Assembly: GCA_947561585.1 (NCBI GenBank)
Contig: CANNZV010000949.1
Span: 124,001 to 188,000, forward strand
Length of the DNA: 64,000 nucleotides
Reading direction: 5' to 3'
Source: Caprella mutica
Lineage: Eukaryota; Arthropoda; Malacostraca; Amphipoda; Caprellidae
Numbering within the stretch: the stretch's first letter is position 1; each line of letters begins with the position of its first letter. The notes under the pieces were generated by a model. That model saw nothing but the letters and a program-made list of their open reading frames with translations. It did no database searches and had not been told where the DNA came from. Positions 11,201 through 26,200 of this stretch are shown here, piece after piece. Position numbers and translations under genes: made by a program.

Positions 11201-14200
11201 ATCCGGGATTTTTAAAAACATTCGGCATTCATTGTTATCCAAGATTTTCCAGATTTTTCGTTATAAAAATATTGATATGATTTTTTTTAATCTGAGATTT
11301 TTTTTTGTGATAACGGATTTTATTAATAATTTCGATTTATGTAGTCATGGATTTTTTTCAAATAATTTCGATTTTTTGTAATCTTGGATTTTCTCCTTTT
11401 TTTTTGTATCCCGGATATAAGTATTCAGTATTTTTCAGTATTCAGTACTTAAAATTTTTCTGTACTTATAATTTTTCTATATTCAAAATTTGTCTATATT
11501 CAAAAATATTTCTTTATTCAAAATTTTTCTATATTCAAAATTTTTCTATATCGAAATTTTTCTATATCGAAATTTTTCTATATTGAGAATTTTTCTGTAT
11601 TTAGAATTTTATCTGTAGCTATTCAGAATTTTTATCAAAATTCGGATTTTTTATCAAAATACGGATTTTTTTTATGTACTCAGGATTTGTTAATATTCAA
11701 AATTTTATCTGTATTCAAAATTCATCTGTATCCAGAATTTTATCTGTATCCAGAATTTCAACTGTATCCAGAATTTTAACTGTATCCAGAATTTTAACTG
11801 TATCCAGAATTTCAACTGTATCCGGAATTTTGTCTGAAATCAGAATTTTTCAGTATTCAGAATTTTTTAGTATTCGAGATTTTTCTGTATTCAAAATTTT
11901 TCTATTTCCGGATTATTTTTTCCATCAGGGATTTCTTTTTGCTTTGTATCCCGCACTTTTCTGCATCAGATTATTTGTTACTCATATTTTCTCTGTTATA
12001 CGGATTTCTTTCATTCGGATATTTGTCATACTGACAATTATTTTAATCTAGGAAGTTATATCGTATCTTAAATGTTAAAGAGTGACATTTTTCTTGAAAC
12101 TAAAAGACAAATGCACACTGTGTAGTAGTAATTTAGTACTTATTTCACTTTATTTAGACTGGTAACGGTAAGCGAATATTCCTTTATATTCTAATTTATT
12201 TATTTCTAACTTTTATATTCTTATTCAGATTTTTTTGTATACTATAAAAAAAAAGTTATATAATATTATTAACTTCTGCAGATGTTTGAATTATGTATGC
12301 TAGGTAAAAAAATACTAACTTTTGTAGCAGTTTGGTCTTATACTGCAAAATACCCTAATTTAACGAAAAAAATTGATAATCATCCCATAAAAAGATATGG
12401 ACGTGAGTTTCTTTCTGAATGATAGATATGTGTGAAACTTTCGATTAAACAAAAGTCAAATCAGTTACTTTTGCTTGGTAGCAACTACATTTGAGTTCAT
12501 AACTTTAACGAAAACTTTCAATTTTTGAGAATAATTTGAAAATGGGCAATGTATTAAAATAATGGAAATTTTTTACTGAAAGTGAATATAACTATGGATT
12601 GCAATTATTTTATCATGGCGAAATGATATGCCCAAAAGACAAACATTGGTCTATCATGAGCTTGATTATATTGAAGAAATTTATTAGTAGATTTTACCAT
12701 GCATTATACTATGTGTAATTTTCTTTTTTGATTTCAATGAAATTTTCATTTTAATGTTAGTTTCATAAAGAAGCATATGTTAGATGTGTTCCTTAGCTTG
12801 CCTACACACATTTCATTACAATAATTCCTTTAGGCTTCAATGACATGGGTACGACTTTTAGTCATAGAGGTAGTTTTTTTTACTAATTCACCACCCCGAG
12901 CATATGACTATACCAATGACAAACCTAAGCCTTCACTAACAGCTACGAGACAAAGCATGCTGCTAGTTTTTCTCACCCTATAACTGTATAGTCCGCAGCC
13001 ATGGTAAAATACCATGCAAGTTTTTCATGCTATTTTGTTAAGCGATACCTACTACAACTACAGTTACAGCGTGAAACGTGGCAATTTGCTCTAAAAACAC
13101 TGCCCCACGCCCCTACCGCAAATACCAAAGGTGATATGGGATACTTTGCAAGACTCTTATCCTACCTATTAACGGCAAGTGGCATTGGTTAATGTATTGC
13201 ATCCATAGGGTGAATTTTAACTAGCTCCAATATACCAAAGAGTAAGGTCACATCTAGCGAATAAAATGACAGTGAATATATGTTACAAAATCATTTGCTA
13301 ATTCATGAATAAATAGAATATAAATCAGATACGTTAATTGCAGTATTGGTATCGAGTGATGTATCTATATACATTATAATGTTAAGGTGGATTGCCTTGG
13401 TAAGTAAGGCAACTAAAGGTGTGAATGATAACAGAGGTGTGAATGATAACAGAGGTGTGAATGATAACAGAGGTGTGAATGATAACAGAGGTGTGAATGA
13501 TAACAGAGGTGTGAATGATAACAGAGGTGTGAATGATAACAGAGGTGTGAATGATAACAGAGGTGTGAATGATAACAGAGGTGTGAATGATAACAGAGGT
13601 GTGAATGATAACAGAGGTGTGAGTGATAACAGAGGTGTGAATGATAACAGAGGTGTGAATGATAACAAAGGTGTGAATGATAACAGAGGTGTGAATGATA
13701 ACAGAGGTGTGAATGATAACAAAGGTGTGAATGATAACAAAGGTGTGAATGATAACAAAGGTGTGAATGATAACAAAGGTGTGAATGATAACAAAGGTGT
13801 GAATGATAACAGAGGTGTGAATGATAACAAAGGTGTGAATGATAACAGAGGTGTGAGTGATAACAGAGGTGTGAATGATAACAGAGGTGTGAATGATAAC
13901 AGAGGTGTTAACGATAACACAGGAGTTAATGATAACAGAGGTGTGAATGATAAAAGAGGTGTGAATGATAACAGAGGTGTGAATGATAACAGAGGTGTGA
14001 ATGATAACAGAGGTGTGAATGATAACAGAGGTGTGAATGATAACAGAGGTGTTAATGATAACAGAGGTGTTAATGATAACAGAGGTGTTAATGATAACAC
14101 AGGAGTTAATGATAACACAGGAGTTAATGATAACAGAGGTGAGAATGATAACAGAGGTGTGAGTGATAACAGAGGTGTGAGTGATAACAGAGGTGTGAAT

Positions 14201-17200
14201 GATAACAGAGGTGTGAATGATAACAAAGGTGTTAATGATAACAGAGGTGTTAATGATAACAGAGGTGTTAATGATAACACAGGAGTTAATGATAACAGAG
14301 GTGAGAATGATAACAGAGGTGTGAATGATAACAGAGGTGTGAATGATAACAGAGGTGTTAATGATAACACAGGAGTTAACGATAACACAGGAGTTAATGA
14401 TAACAGAGGTGTGAATGATAAAAGAGGTGTGAATGATAACAGAGGTGTGAATGATAACAGAGGTGTGAATGATAACAGAGGTGTGAATGATAACAGAGGT
14501 GTTAATGATAACAGAGGTGTTAATGATAACAGAGGTGTTAATGATAACACAGGAGTTAATGATAACACAGGAGTTAATGATAACAGAGGTGAGAATGATA
14601 ACAGAGGTGTGAATGATAACAGAGGTGTGAATGATAACAGAGGTGTGAATGATAACAGAGGTGTTAATGATAACAGAGGTGTTAATGATAACAGAGGTGT
14701 TAATGATAACAGAGGTGTTAATGATAACACAGGAGTTAATGATAACAGAGGTGAGAATGATAACAGAGGTGTGAGTGATAACAGAGGTGAGAATGATAAC
14801 AGAGGTGTGAGTGATAACAGAGGTGTGAATGATAACAAAGGTGTGAATGATAACAGAGGTGTGAATGATAACAGAGGTGTGAATGATAACAGAGGTGTGA
14901 ATGATAACAGAGGTGTGAATGATAACAGAGGTGTGAATGATAACAGAGGTGTTAATGATAACAGAGGTGTTAATGATAACAGAGGTGTTAATGATAACAC
15001 AGGAGTTAATGATAACACAGGAGTTAATGATAACAGAGGTGTGAGTGATAACAGAGGTGTGAGTGATAACAGAGGTGTGAGTGATAACAGAGGTGTGAGT
15101 GATAACAGAGGTGTGAATGATAACAGAGGTGTGAATGATAACAGAGGTGTGAGTGATAACAGAGGTGTGAATGATAACAAAGGTGTGAATGATAACAAAG
15201 GTGTGAATGATAACAAAGGTGTGAATGATAACAAAGGTGTGAATGATAACAAAGGTGAGAATGATAACAAAGGTGAGAATGATAACAGAGGTGTGATTGA
15301 TAACAGAGGTGTGAATGATAACAGATTTGTGAATGATAACAGATGTGTGAATGATAACAAAGGTGTGAATGATAACAAAGGTGTGAATGATAACAAAGGT
15401 GTGAATGATAACAAAGGTGTGAATGATAACAAAGGTGTGAATGATAACAAAGGTGTGAATGATAACAGAGGTGTGAATGATAACAAAGGTGTGAATGATA
15501 ACAGAGGTGAGAATGATAACAAAGGTGTGAATGATAACAAAGGTGTGAATGATAACAAAGGTGTGAATGATAACAAAGGTGTGAATGATAACAAAGGTGT
15601 GAATGATAACAAAGGTGTGAATGATAACAAAGGTGTGAATGATAACAAAGGTGTGAATGATAACAAAGGTGTGAATGATAACAAAGGTGTGAATGATAAC
15701 AAAGGTGTGAATGATAACAGAGGTGTGAATGATAACAGATGTGTGAATGATAACAGATGTGTGAATGATAACAAAGGTGTGAATGATAACAAAGGTGTGA
15801 ATGATAACAAAGGTGTGAATGATAACAAAGGTGTGAATGATAACAAAGGTGTGAATGATAACAAAGGTGTGAATGATAACAAAGGTGTGAATGATAACAA
15901 AGGTGTGAATGATAACAGAGGTGTGAATGATAACAGAGGTGTGAATGATAACAGAGGTGTGAATGATAACAGAGGTGTGAATGATAACAGAGGTGTGAAT
16001 GATAACAAAGGTGTGAATGATAACAAAGGTGTGAATGATAACAGAGGTGTGAATGATAACAGAGGTGTGAATGATAACAGAGGTGTGAATGATAACAGAG
16101 GTGTGAATGATAACAGAGGTGTGAGTGATAACAGAGGTGTGAATGATAACAGAGGTGTGAATGATAACAAAGGTGTGAATGATAACAGAGGTGTGAATGA
16201 TAACAGAGGTGTGAATGATAACAGAGGTGTGAATGATAACAAAGGTGTGAATGATAACAAAGGTGTGAATGATAACAAAGGTGTGAATGATAACAAAGGT
16301 GTGAATGATAACAGATGTGTGAATGATAACAGAGGTGTGAATGATAACAAAGGTGTGAATGATAACAGAGGTGTGAGTGATAACAGAGGTGTGAATGATA
16401 ACAGAGGTGTGAATGATAACAAAGGTGTGAATGATAACAGGTGTGAATGATAACAGAGGTGTGAATGATAACAGAGGTGTGAATGATAACAAAGGTGTGA
16501 ATGATAACAAAGGTGTGAATGATAACAAAGGTGTGAATGATAACAAAGGTGTGAATGATAACAGAGGTGTGAATGATAACAGAGGTGTGAATGATAACAG
16601 AGGTGTGAATGATAACAGAGGTGTGAATGATAACAGAGGTGTGAATGATAACAGAGGTGTGAATGATAACAGAGGTGTGAATGATAACAGAGGTGTGAAT
16701 GATAATAGAGGTGTGAATGATAACACAGGAGTTAACGATAACACAGGAGTTAATGATAACAGAGGTGTGAATGATAACAGAGGTGTGAATGATAAAAGAG
16801 GTGTGAATGATAACAGAGGTGTGAATGATAACAGAGGTGTGAATGATAACAGAGGTGTGAATGATAACAGAGGTGTTAATGATAACAGAGGTGTTAATGA
16901 TAACAGAGGTGTTAATGATAACACAGGAGTTAATGATAACACAGGAGTTAATGATAACAGAGGTGAGAATGATAACAGAGGTGTGAGTGATAACAAAGGT
17001 GTGAATGATAACAGAGGTGTGAATGATAACAGAGGTGTGAATGATAACAGAGGTGTTAATGATAACAGAGGTGTTAATGATAACACAGGAGTTAATGATA
17101 ACAGAGGTGAGAATGATAACAGAGGTGAGAATGATAACAGAGGTGTGAGTGATAACAGAGGTGTGAATGATAACAGAGGTGTGAATGATAATAGAGGTGT

Positions 17201-20200
17201 GAATGATAACACAGGAGTTAACGATAACACAGGAGTTAATGATAACAGAGGTGTGAATGATAACAGAGGTGTGAATGATAAAAGAGGTGTGAATGATAAC
17301 AGAGGTGTGAATGATAACAGAGGTGTGAATGATAACAGAGGTGTGAATGATAACAGAGGTGTTAATGATAACAGAGGTGTTAATGATAACAGAGGTGTTA
17401 ATGATAACACAGGAGTTAATGATAACACAGGAGTTAATGATAACAGAGGTGAGAATGATAACAGAGGTGTGAATGATAACAGAGGTGTGAATGATAACAG
17501 AGGTGTGAATGATAACAGAGGTGTGAATGATAACAGAGGTGTGAATGATAACAGAGGTGTTAATGATAACAGAGGTGTTAATGATAACACAGGAGTTAAT
17601 GATAACAGAGGTGAGAATGATAACAGAGGTGTGAGTGATAACAGAGGTGTGAATGATAACAGAGGTGTGAATGATAACAGAGGTGTGAATGATAACAGAG
17701 GTGTGAATGATAACAGAGGTGTGAATGATAACAGAGGTGTGAATGATAACAGAGGTGTGAATGATAACAGAGGTGTTAATGATAACAGAGGTGTTAATGA
17801 TAACACAGGAGTTAATGATAACACAGGAGTTAATGATAACAGAGGTGTGAGTGATAACAGAGGTGTGAGTGATAACAGAGGTGTGAGTGATAACAGAGGT
17901 GTGAGTGATAACAGAGGTGTGAGTGATAACAGAGGTGTGAGTGATAACAGAGGTGTGAGTGATAACAGAGGTGTGAATGATAACAGAGGTGTGAATGATA
18001 ACAGAGGTGTGAGTGATAACAGAGGTGTGAATGATAACAAAGGTGTGAATGATAACAAAGGTGTGAATGATAACAAAGGTGTGAATGATAACAAAGGTGT
18101 GAATGATAACAAAGGTGAGAATGATAACAAAGGTGAGAATGATAACAGAGGTGTGAATGATAACAGATGTGTGAATGATAACAAAGGTGTGAATGATAAC
18201 AAAGGTGTGAATGATAACAAAGGTGTGAATGATAACAAAGGTGTGAATGATAACAAAGGTGTGAATGATAACAAAGGTGTGAATGATAACAAAGGTGTGA
18301 ATGATAACAAAGGTGTGAATGATAACAAAGGTGTGAATGATAACAGAGGTGTGAATGATAACAAAGGTGTGAATGATAACAGAGGTGAGAATGATAACAA
18401 AGGTGTGAATGATAACAAAGGTGTGAATGATAACAAAGGTGTGAATGATAACAAAGGTGTGAATGATAACAAAGGTGTGAATGATAACAAAGGTGTGAAT
18501 GATAACAAAGGTGTGAATGATAACAAAGGTGTGAATGATAACAAAGGTGTGAATGATAACAAAGGTGTGAATGATAACAAAGGTGTGAATGATAACAGAG
18601 GTGTGAATGATAACAGATGTGTGAATGATAACAGATGTGTGAATGATAACAAAGGTGTGAATGATAACAAAGGTGTGAATGATAACAAAGGTGTGAATGA
18701 TAACAAAGGTGTGAATGATAACAAAGGTGTGAATGATAACAAAGGTGTGAATGATAACAAAGGTGTGAATGATAACAAAGGTGTGAATGATAACAGAGGT
18801 GTGAATGATAACAGAGGTGTGAATGATAACAGAGGTGTGAATGATAACAGAGGTGTGAATGATAACAGAGGTGTGAATGATAACAGAGGTGTGAATGATA
18901 ACAGAGGTGTGAATGATAACAGAGGTGTGAATGATAACAGAGGTGTGAATGATAACAGAGGTGTGAATGATAACAGAGGTGTGAATGATAACAGAGGTGT
19001 GAATGATAACAGAGGTGTGAATGATAACAGAGGTGTGAATGATAACAGAGGTGTGAATGATAACAGAGGTGTGAATGATAACAGAGGTGTGAATGATAAC
19101 AAAGGTGTGAATGATAACAGAGGTGTGAATGATAACAAAGGTGTGAATGATAACAGAGGTGTGAATGATAACAAAGGTGTGAATGATAACAAAGGTGTGA
19201 ATGATAACAGAGGTGTGAATGATAACAGAGGTGTTAATGATAACACAGGAGTTAATGATAACACAGGAGTTAATGATAACAGAGGTGTGAGTGATAACAG
19301 AGGTGTGAGTGATAACAGAGGTGTGAGTGATAACAGAGGTGTGAATGATAACAGAGGTGTGAATGATAACAGAGGTGAGAATGATAACAAAGGTGTTAAT
19401 GATAACACAGGAGTTAATGATAACAGAGGTGAGAATGATAACAGAAGTGTGAGTGATAACAAAGGTGTGAATGATAACAGAGGTGTGAGTGATAACAGAG
19501 GTGTGAATGATAACAAAGGTGTGAATAACAGAGGTGTGAATGATAACAGAGGTGTGAATGATAAAAAAGGTGTGAATGATAACAAAGGTGTGAATGATAA
19601 CAAAGGTGTGAATGATAACAAAGGTGTGAATGATAACAAAGGTGTGAATGATAACAAAGGTGTGAATGATAACAAAGGTGTGAATGATAACAGAGGTGTG
19701 AATGATAACAGAGGTGTGAATGATAACAGAGGTGTGAATGATAACAAAGATGTGAATGATAACAAAGGTGTGAATGATAACAGAGGTGTGAATGATAACA
19801 GAGGTGTGAATGATAACAAAGATGTGAATGATAACAAAGGTGTTAATGATAACAGAGGTGTTAATGATAACAGAGGTGTTAATGATAACAGAGGTGTTAA
19901 TGATAACACAGGAGTTAATGACAACACAGGTGTTAATGATAACAGAGGTGAGAATGATAACAAAGGTGTGAATGATAACAGAGGTGTGAGTGATAACAGA
20001 GGTGTGAATGATAACAAAGGTGTGAATAACAGAGGTGTGAATGATAACAGAGGTGTGAATGATAAAAAAGGTGTGAATGATAACAAAGGTGTGAATGATA
20101 ACAAAGATGTGAATGATAACAAAGGTGTGAATGATAACAAAGGTGTGAATGATAACAGAGGTGTGAATGATAAAGGTGTGAATGATAACAGAGGTGTTAA

Positions 20201-23200
20201 TGATAACAGAGGTGTTAATGATAACACAGGTGTTAATGATAACACAGGAGTTAATGATAACACAGGTGTTAATGATAACACAGGTGTTAATGATAACACA
20301 GGTGTTAATGATAACACAGGTGTTAATGATAACACAGGAGTTAATGATAACACAGGTGTTAATGATAACACAGGTGTTAATGATAACACAGGTGTTAATG
20401 ATAACACAGGTGTTAATGATAACATGTACTTAGTGTACTGATAGTAGCTACACAGGAGTTAGTTTTAGTTAATTACGGAAAATTGTATTTCAGTATAAAA
20501 GAAACACAATCCAATAAGAAAAACTCATTGAGTAGAATATATATTGTCGATATATTTTCGAAATTAACAAACAATTTTGAAAAAGATTACATTATAGTAT
20601 TATAACCAACTTTTTTGATACTAATGTAATGAGAATTATTGTAGCTTTTACTCTACATATATTTAGTTAAATTAAAGCATTAAGTTCACTATTTAAATAG
20701 AACTGAAAAATAGAACAACAAACACTCATCAAAGTGCTACAAAATGAAGCGTCATATTGAATGTGTAGTCATTTCATTAGAGAAAAGTACCTATAAAGCA
20801 CTAGCACAGTACCAATGTTGACAAAAAGTCACACTCTCAGTGTAATGGATGTACTGTTCAGAGAAATACATTAGGAGTAATTTTAATAACTAATAAAGTG
20901 GTACAAAATCACCTCACACTGTTCTTCACTGGCAAATTACATGCAATTTACCAGTAAATTTCTTTACCAAGGCCATACAAAGAGAGAAAAAACAGTTTTT
21001 TTTACAGAGTGTATAAGGTGAGTTCAGAGTTATGGAATGATTCCACATTACCGATCATGTGAGAAAAAAAATAAGAGAGTTCAATTTATTGTTTGTTATG
21101 AAAATAATGACATTAGAAAATTATGACATTAGAAAATTATGACAATAGAAAATGATTATGAGACAGGCATGAGAATAGTAGTGATGAGAGTGGCATAGTA
21201 GTGATGACAGTCACACTAGAATAGAGTGATGAGAGTCACATTAGTTTCAATGGCATGTGTCACACCACAATGCCTGACAGATGAGTGTAACAACATAACA
21301 TGACTGTGCATTAAAGAGTGAATGAGAGAATGAACAAATGAGTTGGAGAATTATTACTAAGAGAATGAAGAGATATGACGGGGAATTTAATAGTTTAAAG
21401 ACTATAGTGAATGAAAAAAATGTCAGTAGGGCTAATGGAAAAAATGTCAGTAGGGCTAATGGAAAAAATGTCAGTGGGGCTAATGAAAAAAATGTCAATA
21501 ATGTATGAAGAGTACCTAACCATGATTTCATTAATGATAACCGTAATAGTTAATATCCATCACGTATGAATAACGCTCACTATTCCATCAAAAACGTATT
21601 CAAATGCATGCATAGTTTATAATAAAATGAATGGAAGACACACGGTAGACATTAACAAATAGCTATTACGCCTACAGACATAGTTGTACTAGGTGTTATC
21701 TCCTATGTGCCATATTCAGAGCAATATTGTTGATGGTGAATACCTAGGAGTCTACCTAGTTATATGATAGGCTAAATGTATATAGAGTGAAGTAAAATTT
21801 ACAGATAAGAATCAAATATAGAGTGGAAATTTCAATAGGTCACTCACTGCATACATATCGTACCTTTGCCGCTCTTCAATTAATCACACGGATAAATGAA
21901 TGGTAAAACATTGCGGCTGTTATTAATTGAATAATCGTAAGCTAGGCGGTTTAAACGCGGCGTTTTATCTGCTAGTATAGAGTGGGCCGAAGATATCTTT
22001 CCATTTCTCAATGAGATGCACAGTTTATTAAACAGTAGCTTGGTACATAGGGTGTGTCTGCCTCACACTACACCTCTTCCTAGTTCGCACAACTAAAGGT
22101 CAGAGGTAACAAGCGAAAGCAATGGTGAACAGCTTGTGAACAACAGATACCATGTGATGACAAGGAGGATAGAGTCGGGCTTTACCGATACTATCGGTAT
22201 CTGTACTAGTTATACTGGCCATTTTTTTAGGTAACGATATCCGAATATCGGTGAATTTTAAGTATAGGCGTATCGGTATTGGCACACTACTATTACCAAG
22301 TATCGGAGCTCGTATCAGTAATAATAAAGGCATTGGTACACCCCTAAACAATACCACCTCCAAATAGATAAAAAAAATATCAGTATTCTATCAATGGAAA
22401 TATACGTCATTGAAATAAAACATATGCGATTGAAATATAATATAAGCCATTGAAATATAAATTATAAGCTATTGAAAAAAAACCTGTAAGGAATATCGAA
22501 AACTAATCATTCCTTATTCTAATTTTAATTTCAAACAAATATTATACAAGTTATACCATAGAAACCAGACAAGGTATCACACCACAATCACATGGTTGCA
22601 ACCAACAGACCTAACCAACCATCAAACCCAAATATAGTATGGAGATTATACACCCTTCGAAGAAACAGACTTTGTAACGGCAGTAAATATTTTAGAGAAA
22701 CATTTTTGAGGTTATAGAGCAGTGAATTATATGATAAAGGAGAATTGTTTGACATGACAACTATGGTTGTTACCCTGACGTGCATGGGTTGGGCGCCTGA
22801 TTTAACCCACATCTCCAAACCCTAATACCTGACTTAGGTAGGTATAGGGGTGAGTAGTTCGTCCTTCTTATGTCCCTCAGTGCGTCATAGGGATAGTGGA
22901 TAGCTCGTGGCAAGGCCATAGTCTGCAGACATGTTGTTAAGGTCGCGAATGATGTCAATTAACCCGGTAGTTGGGGCCTTAAGAGCTCTAAATAGCGTCT
23001 GAAGGACTGCATCGCTAAACTGGAGCAAACCTGTACACTTTGCATGGTAATGATGCTAGCGAATATGCATTGGTGTTTTTCCGCATACGAGACTAGCTTA
23101 GAAAAACTTGATAGCGAGAAATAACATTAGAATTTTCTGTACAGAATTTACTTGAATTATCTACAACATTTGTATTAACATTCAAATAATAACGCATGTA

Positions 23201-26200
23201 AAGCTCTAATAAAATTATAAGCTAAATTCGTTCAAAAAATTTAATTACCTTGAAAACAGCAAATCGCAGATAAAAAAACTCATTTTTTTATCTTCACGGG
23301 CGCTTTTGCACAGCGTTTTTGACTATGAGAAAATTATTGTGAAACCAATTTCATATGTATCCTTGAACGCGACGCTTTAGGAGCGTTGAAAAAGCCCCAA
23401 AAACGCTCGGGTGACCGGGCCCTTAGAAACCGATATTCTTCAAGTGCTGTTTATCATTAGATATTTTGAACCGGCAGACCCCCAACACAGCACACTAGTG
23501 ATGAAGTAGTAACTCTTGACTTACAATGGACGATAAACATATTCAAATAATTGGACAATAGAGGTGGAATGTAGCGGTTGATAAGCAGCATTCCAAAGAT
23601 ATTAACATTCTCACCGTTTAACAGCCTAATAACACATATTAACAATAAGGTAGCTACCGTATTCAAAATATCAAAGCAATCTTTAAGAAAAAAAAACAGG
23701 AAATTTATTATACGAACGTCCTTCTAAACTTGATGAACCGATTACCAAACTAATATTTTAAATACAGGTTTCTGTTGACTAGCATGCAAAAAACATAGCC
23801 AGGAAGAAGCGGTTGAACCAAGTAAACCACAGACACCTTGTACATGTTGCTATGAACCCACACAGTAATTAGAGGCACCATACACAGAATGCGCAATGAC
23901 AGTCAAATTAAAGCAGTTAATAGAATTAAATAATTAGAAATGAAATGAACTTACCTATATGGAAATTAAAAACATGAGTCATAACTTAGGACCTTGGTAA
24001 TATTTTTTGAAAGAATTTGCTATCAGTAAAGTCAATGTGACAATGTAATATCTAAGCATTACAAGTAACAACATTTCTTAGTAAATTAGTGAAAGTGTGG
24101 TACATTACAGACACATTCTTCTTTGAATGTATATTAAAAATAATCCGTTTCATATTATAATTTTCAATCTGAATGAGATCGATTTTATAATTGGATGTGA
24201 CTAGACGCCGTGAAAATAAATCCGTTTTAGTTGCTTTGTAACGAAAATGAAATCATGTAAAGTTGCAAAATGATAGCCAATGCAAACAAACAGCGCTTAA
24301 ATTCGAACATCAACTGCTACTATTATATTTAGAGTGGTACAATTATGATTCTTTCGAGAACAAACCCTTATTGAACAGTTTATTTAATATATATTTTGAA
24401 CATTGTCAACACATCTTCATTATAGAAGCTTGACTTAAAATTTAAAAGTGCAGATTTGTTAGTAAGACAAGTGGAATAGCCAATTGAGAGCTCTATTACT
24501 CTTAGATTTAATAAGCCACGTGAATAGAAACTGTAAGGACTAAGTGGTTAGTGATAGCATCGCTACGATAATACTGCTGCCTACATAGTAGATGTTTATC
24601 AGTAGACAAATAAGGAGCTATGCAAGTCTTACATAGCAAATAAAAACATAGGTCGCATTATATCCAGTCAAATGAGGACAGATAAAAAAGTGGAGTCTTT
24701 TCAGTCATATGAACTCCAATAAAAAAAAACTAGAGAATCAAGAGGAATGCATTATCTTTAATAAAATGCAAGAGATATTATATTCAATACATCTTTTCTA
24801 TTTTATAACCCGATAGAGGAATCACCTCATAACATTTGGCACGTGCAATTTTAGCATCAATAGCCACCAAGATTTGGTCAGTTTTACTTAAGAACAATCA
24901 CAGTTTTATGGGAAATTGCGCACGGTAGCAATAATAGAAAACACGCGCTATTACCCATTAAAGTGAGGTTGTTTGTTCATTTGCGCAGCTATTACAATAA
25001 ATAATGGAATATTAGACATATTGATGTGACGAAGTCGAGCAACGTCAAAATATTATAAATGAAAAGGAATAAAGGAATAAAATTGTTAAAGTAGTTGGAA
25101 ATATCAGTGTGTTTCTCTTGATCGTTACTTAAACCTAAACGCATTTAAGATTAAATGAAATAAAAAGCTAACGATTCATCAACCTATTACTTAATTTAAA
25201 TCTTAAATTTTTGGTTTCAGATCAATTTCAAAATATCTGAATTTTTAGTTTTAGAGACATATTAAACTGCGAAATAAATCATCGCATTACCAATTCCTTC
25301 CTACTTGCCTGTACCTACTTCAGTAATTTGCCTGGGATATAGTTACAACTCACCCACCAACTCAGTAAATAGGTACAAAAACAGTTAATGTTTAGCAAAG
25401 GCATCAGAGTCTAGTTTCTAAGGACACATTTCTACAGGGTTCACTAAAGTGGTATTTAATATCAATACCATTAATGTTAACTTAGACTCACAAACCTTGA
25501 CTACACAAAAAGCTAACATACTGGTTAGGGAGCTATTGCCCTGTGGGGTAACCGTCAAAAACATTTAGAAAAATAAAAAGCTAAAAAACTTCCTGTGTTA
25601 TTCGTACGGGGAAAACAATTGCTGATAAAAACACAACCTTCTGCAATTTTACAAAGGTAAAAATTTGCAAGAATTTAAGCTGTAAAAGCAGAACCACTGG
25701 GTAAACAACCACTACACTTAAAAATAGTGATTATTATGAAACCTATGGCACTGGAAATATATTTTTGAAGGAAAATGTAGCTAATTCAAAAGAGAATAAG
25801 AATAGCTAATTGTCAAGAATTTTCTTTTTCTATTTGAAATCAAATTAAGCAGTGGCTGTATATTCTAAAATAATCCCCAAGAACAACAATCAGACCCACG
25901 GAATAGAGCTGATCAGCTAAAATGTACATTGCACTAAATTGCTATATAAAATATCACCGAAAAATACATCATGCAAAGATATAGTAGTAGATGTTGTAAG
26001 GTATTGTAGACTCAACGTTCAAGATATTTTATTTAATTCAAGCTTTCAAATTGATATCACAATTCATCATTAGAAGAAGCTACATAAATAGAAAAGTAAA
26101 ACCAATGCCTAATATGATAAGCTACAGTGAAGTAGTTGGTGTGTTTATTAGCATCACTGAGGTAGAGAGAAACATCCGAGTGTTAATAGTTAATTAATTC

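Noticed and set aside
13303..20441. ORFs of 1034-2347 codons over the 18-bp array as giant repeat-protein genes
   Set aside because: The unit itself lacks stops in four of six frames, so length carries no weight. There is no non-repetitive domain, start context or splice support.
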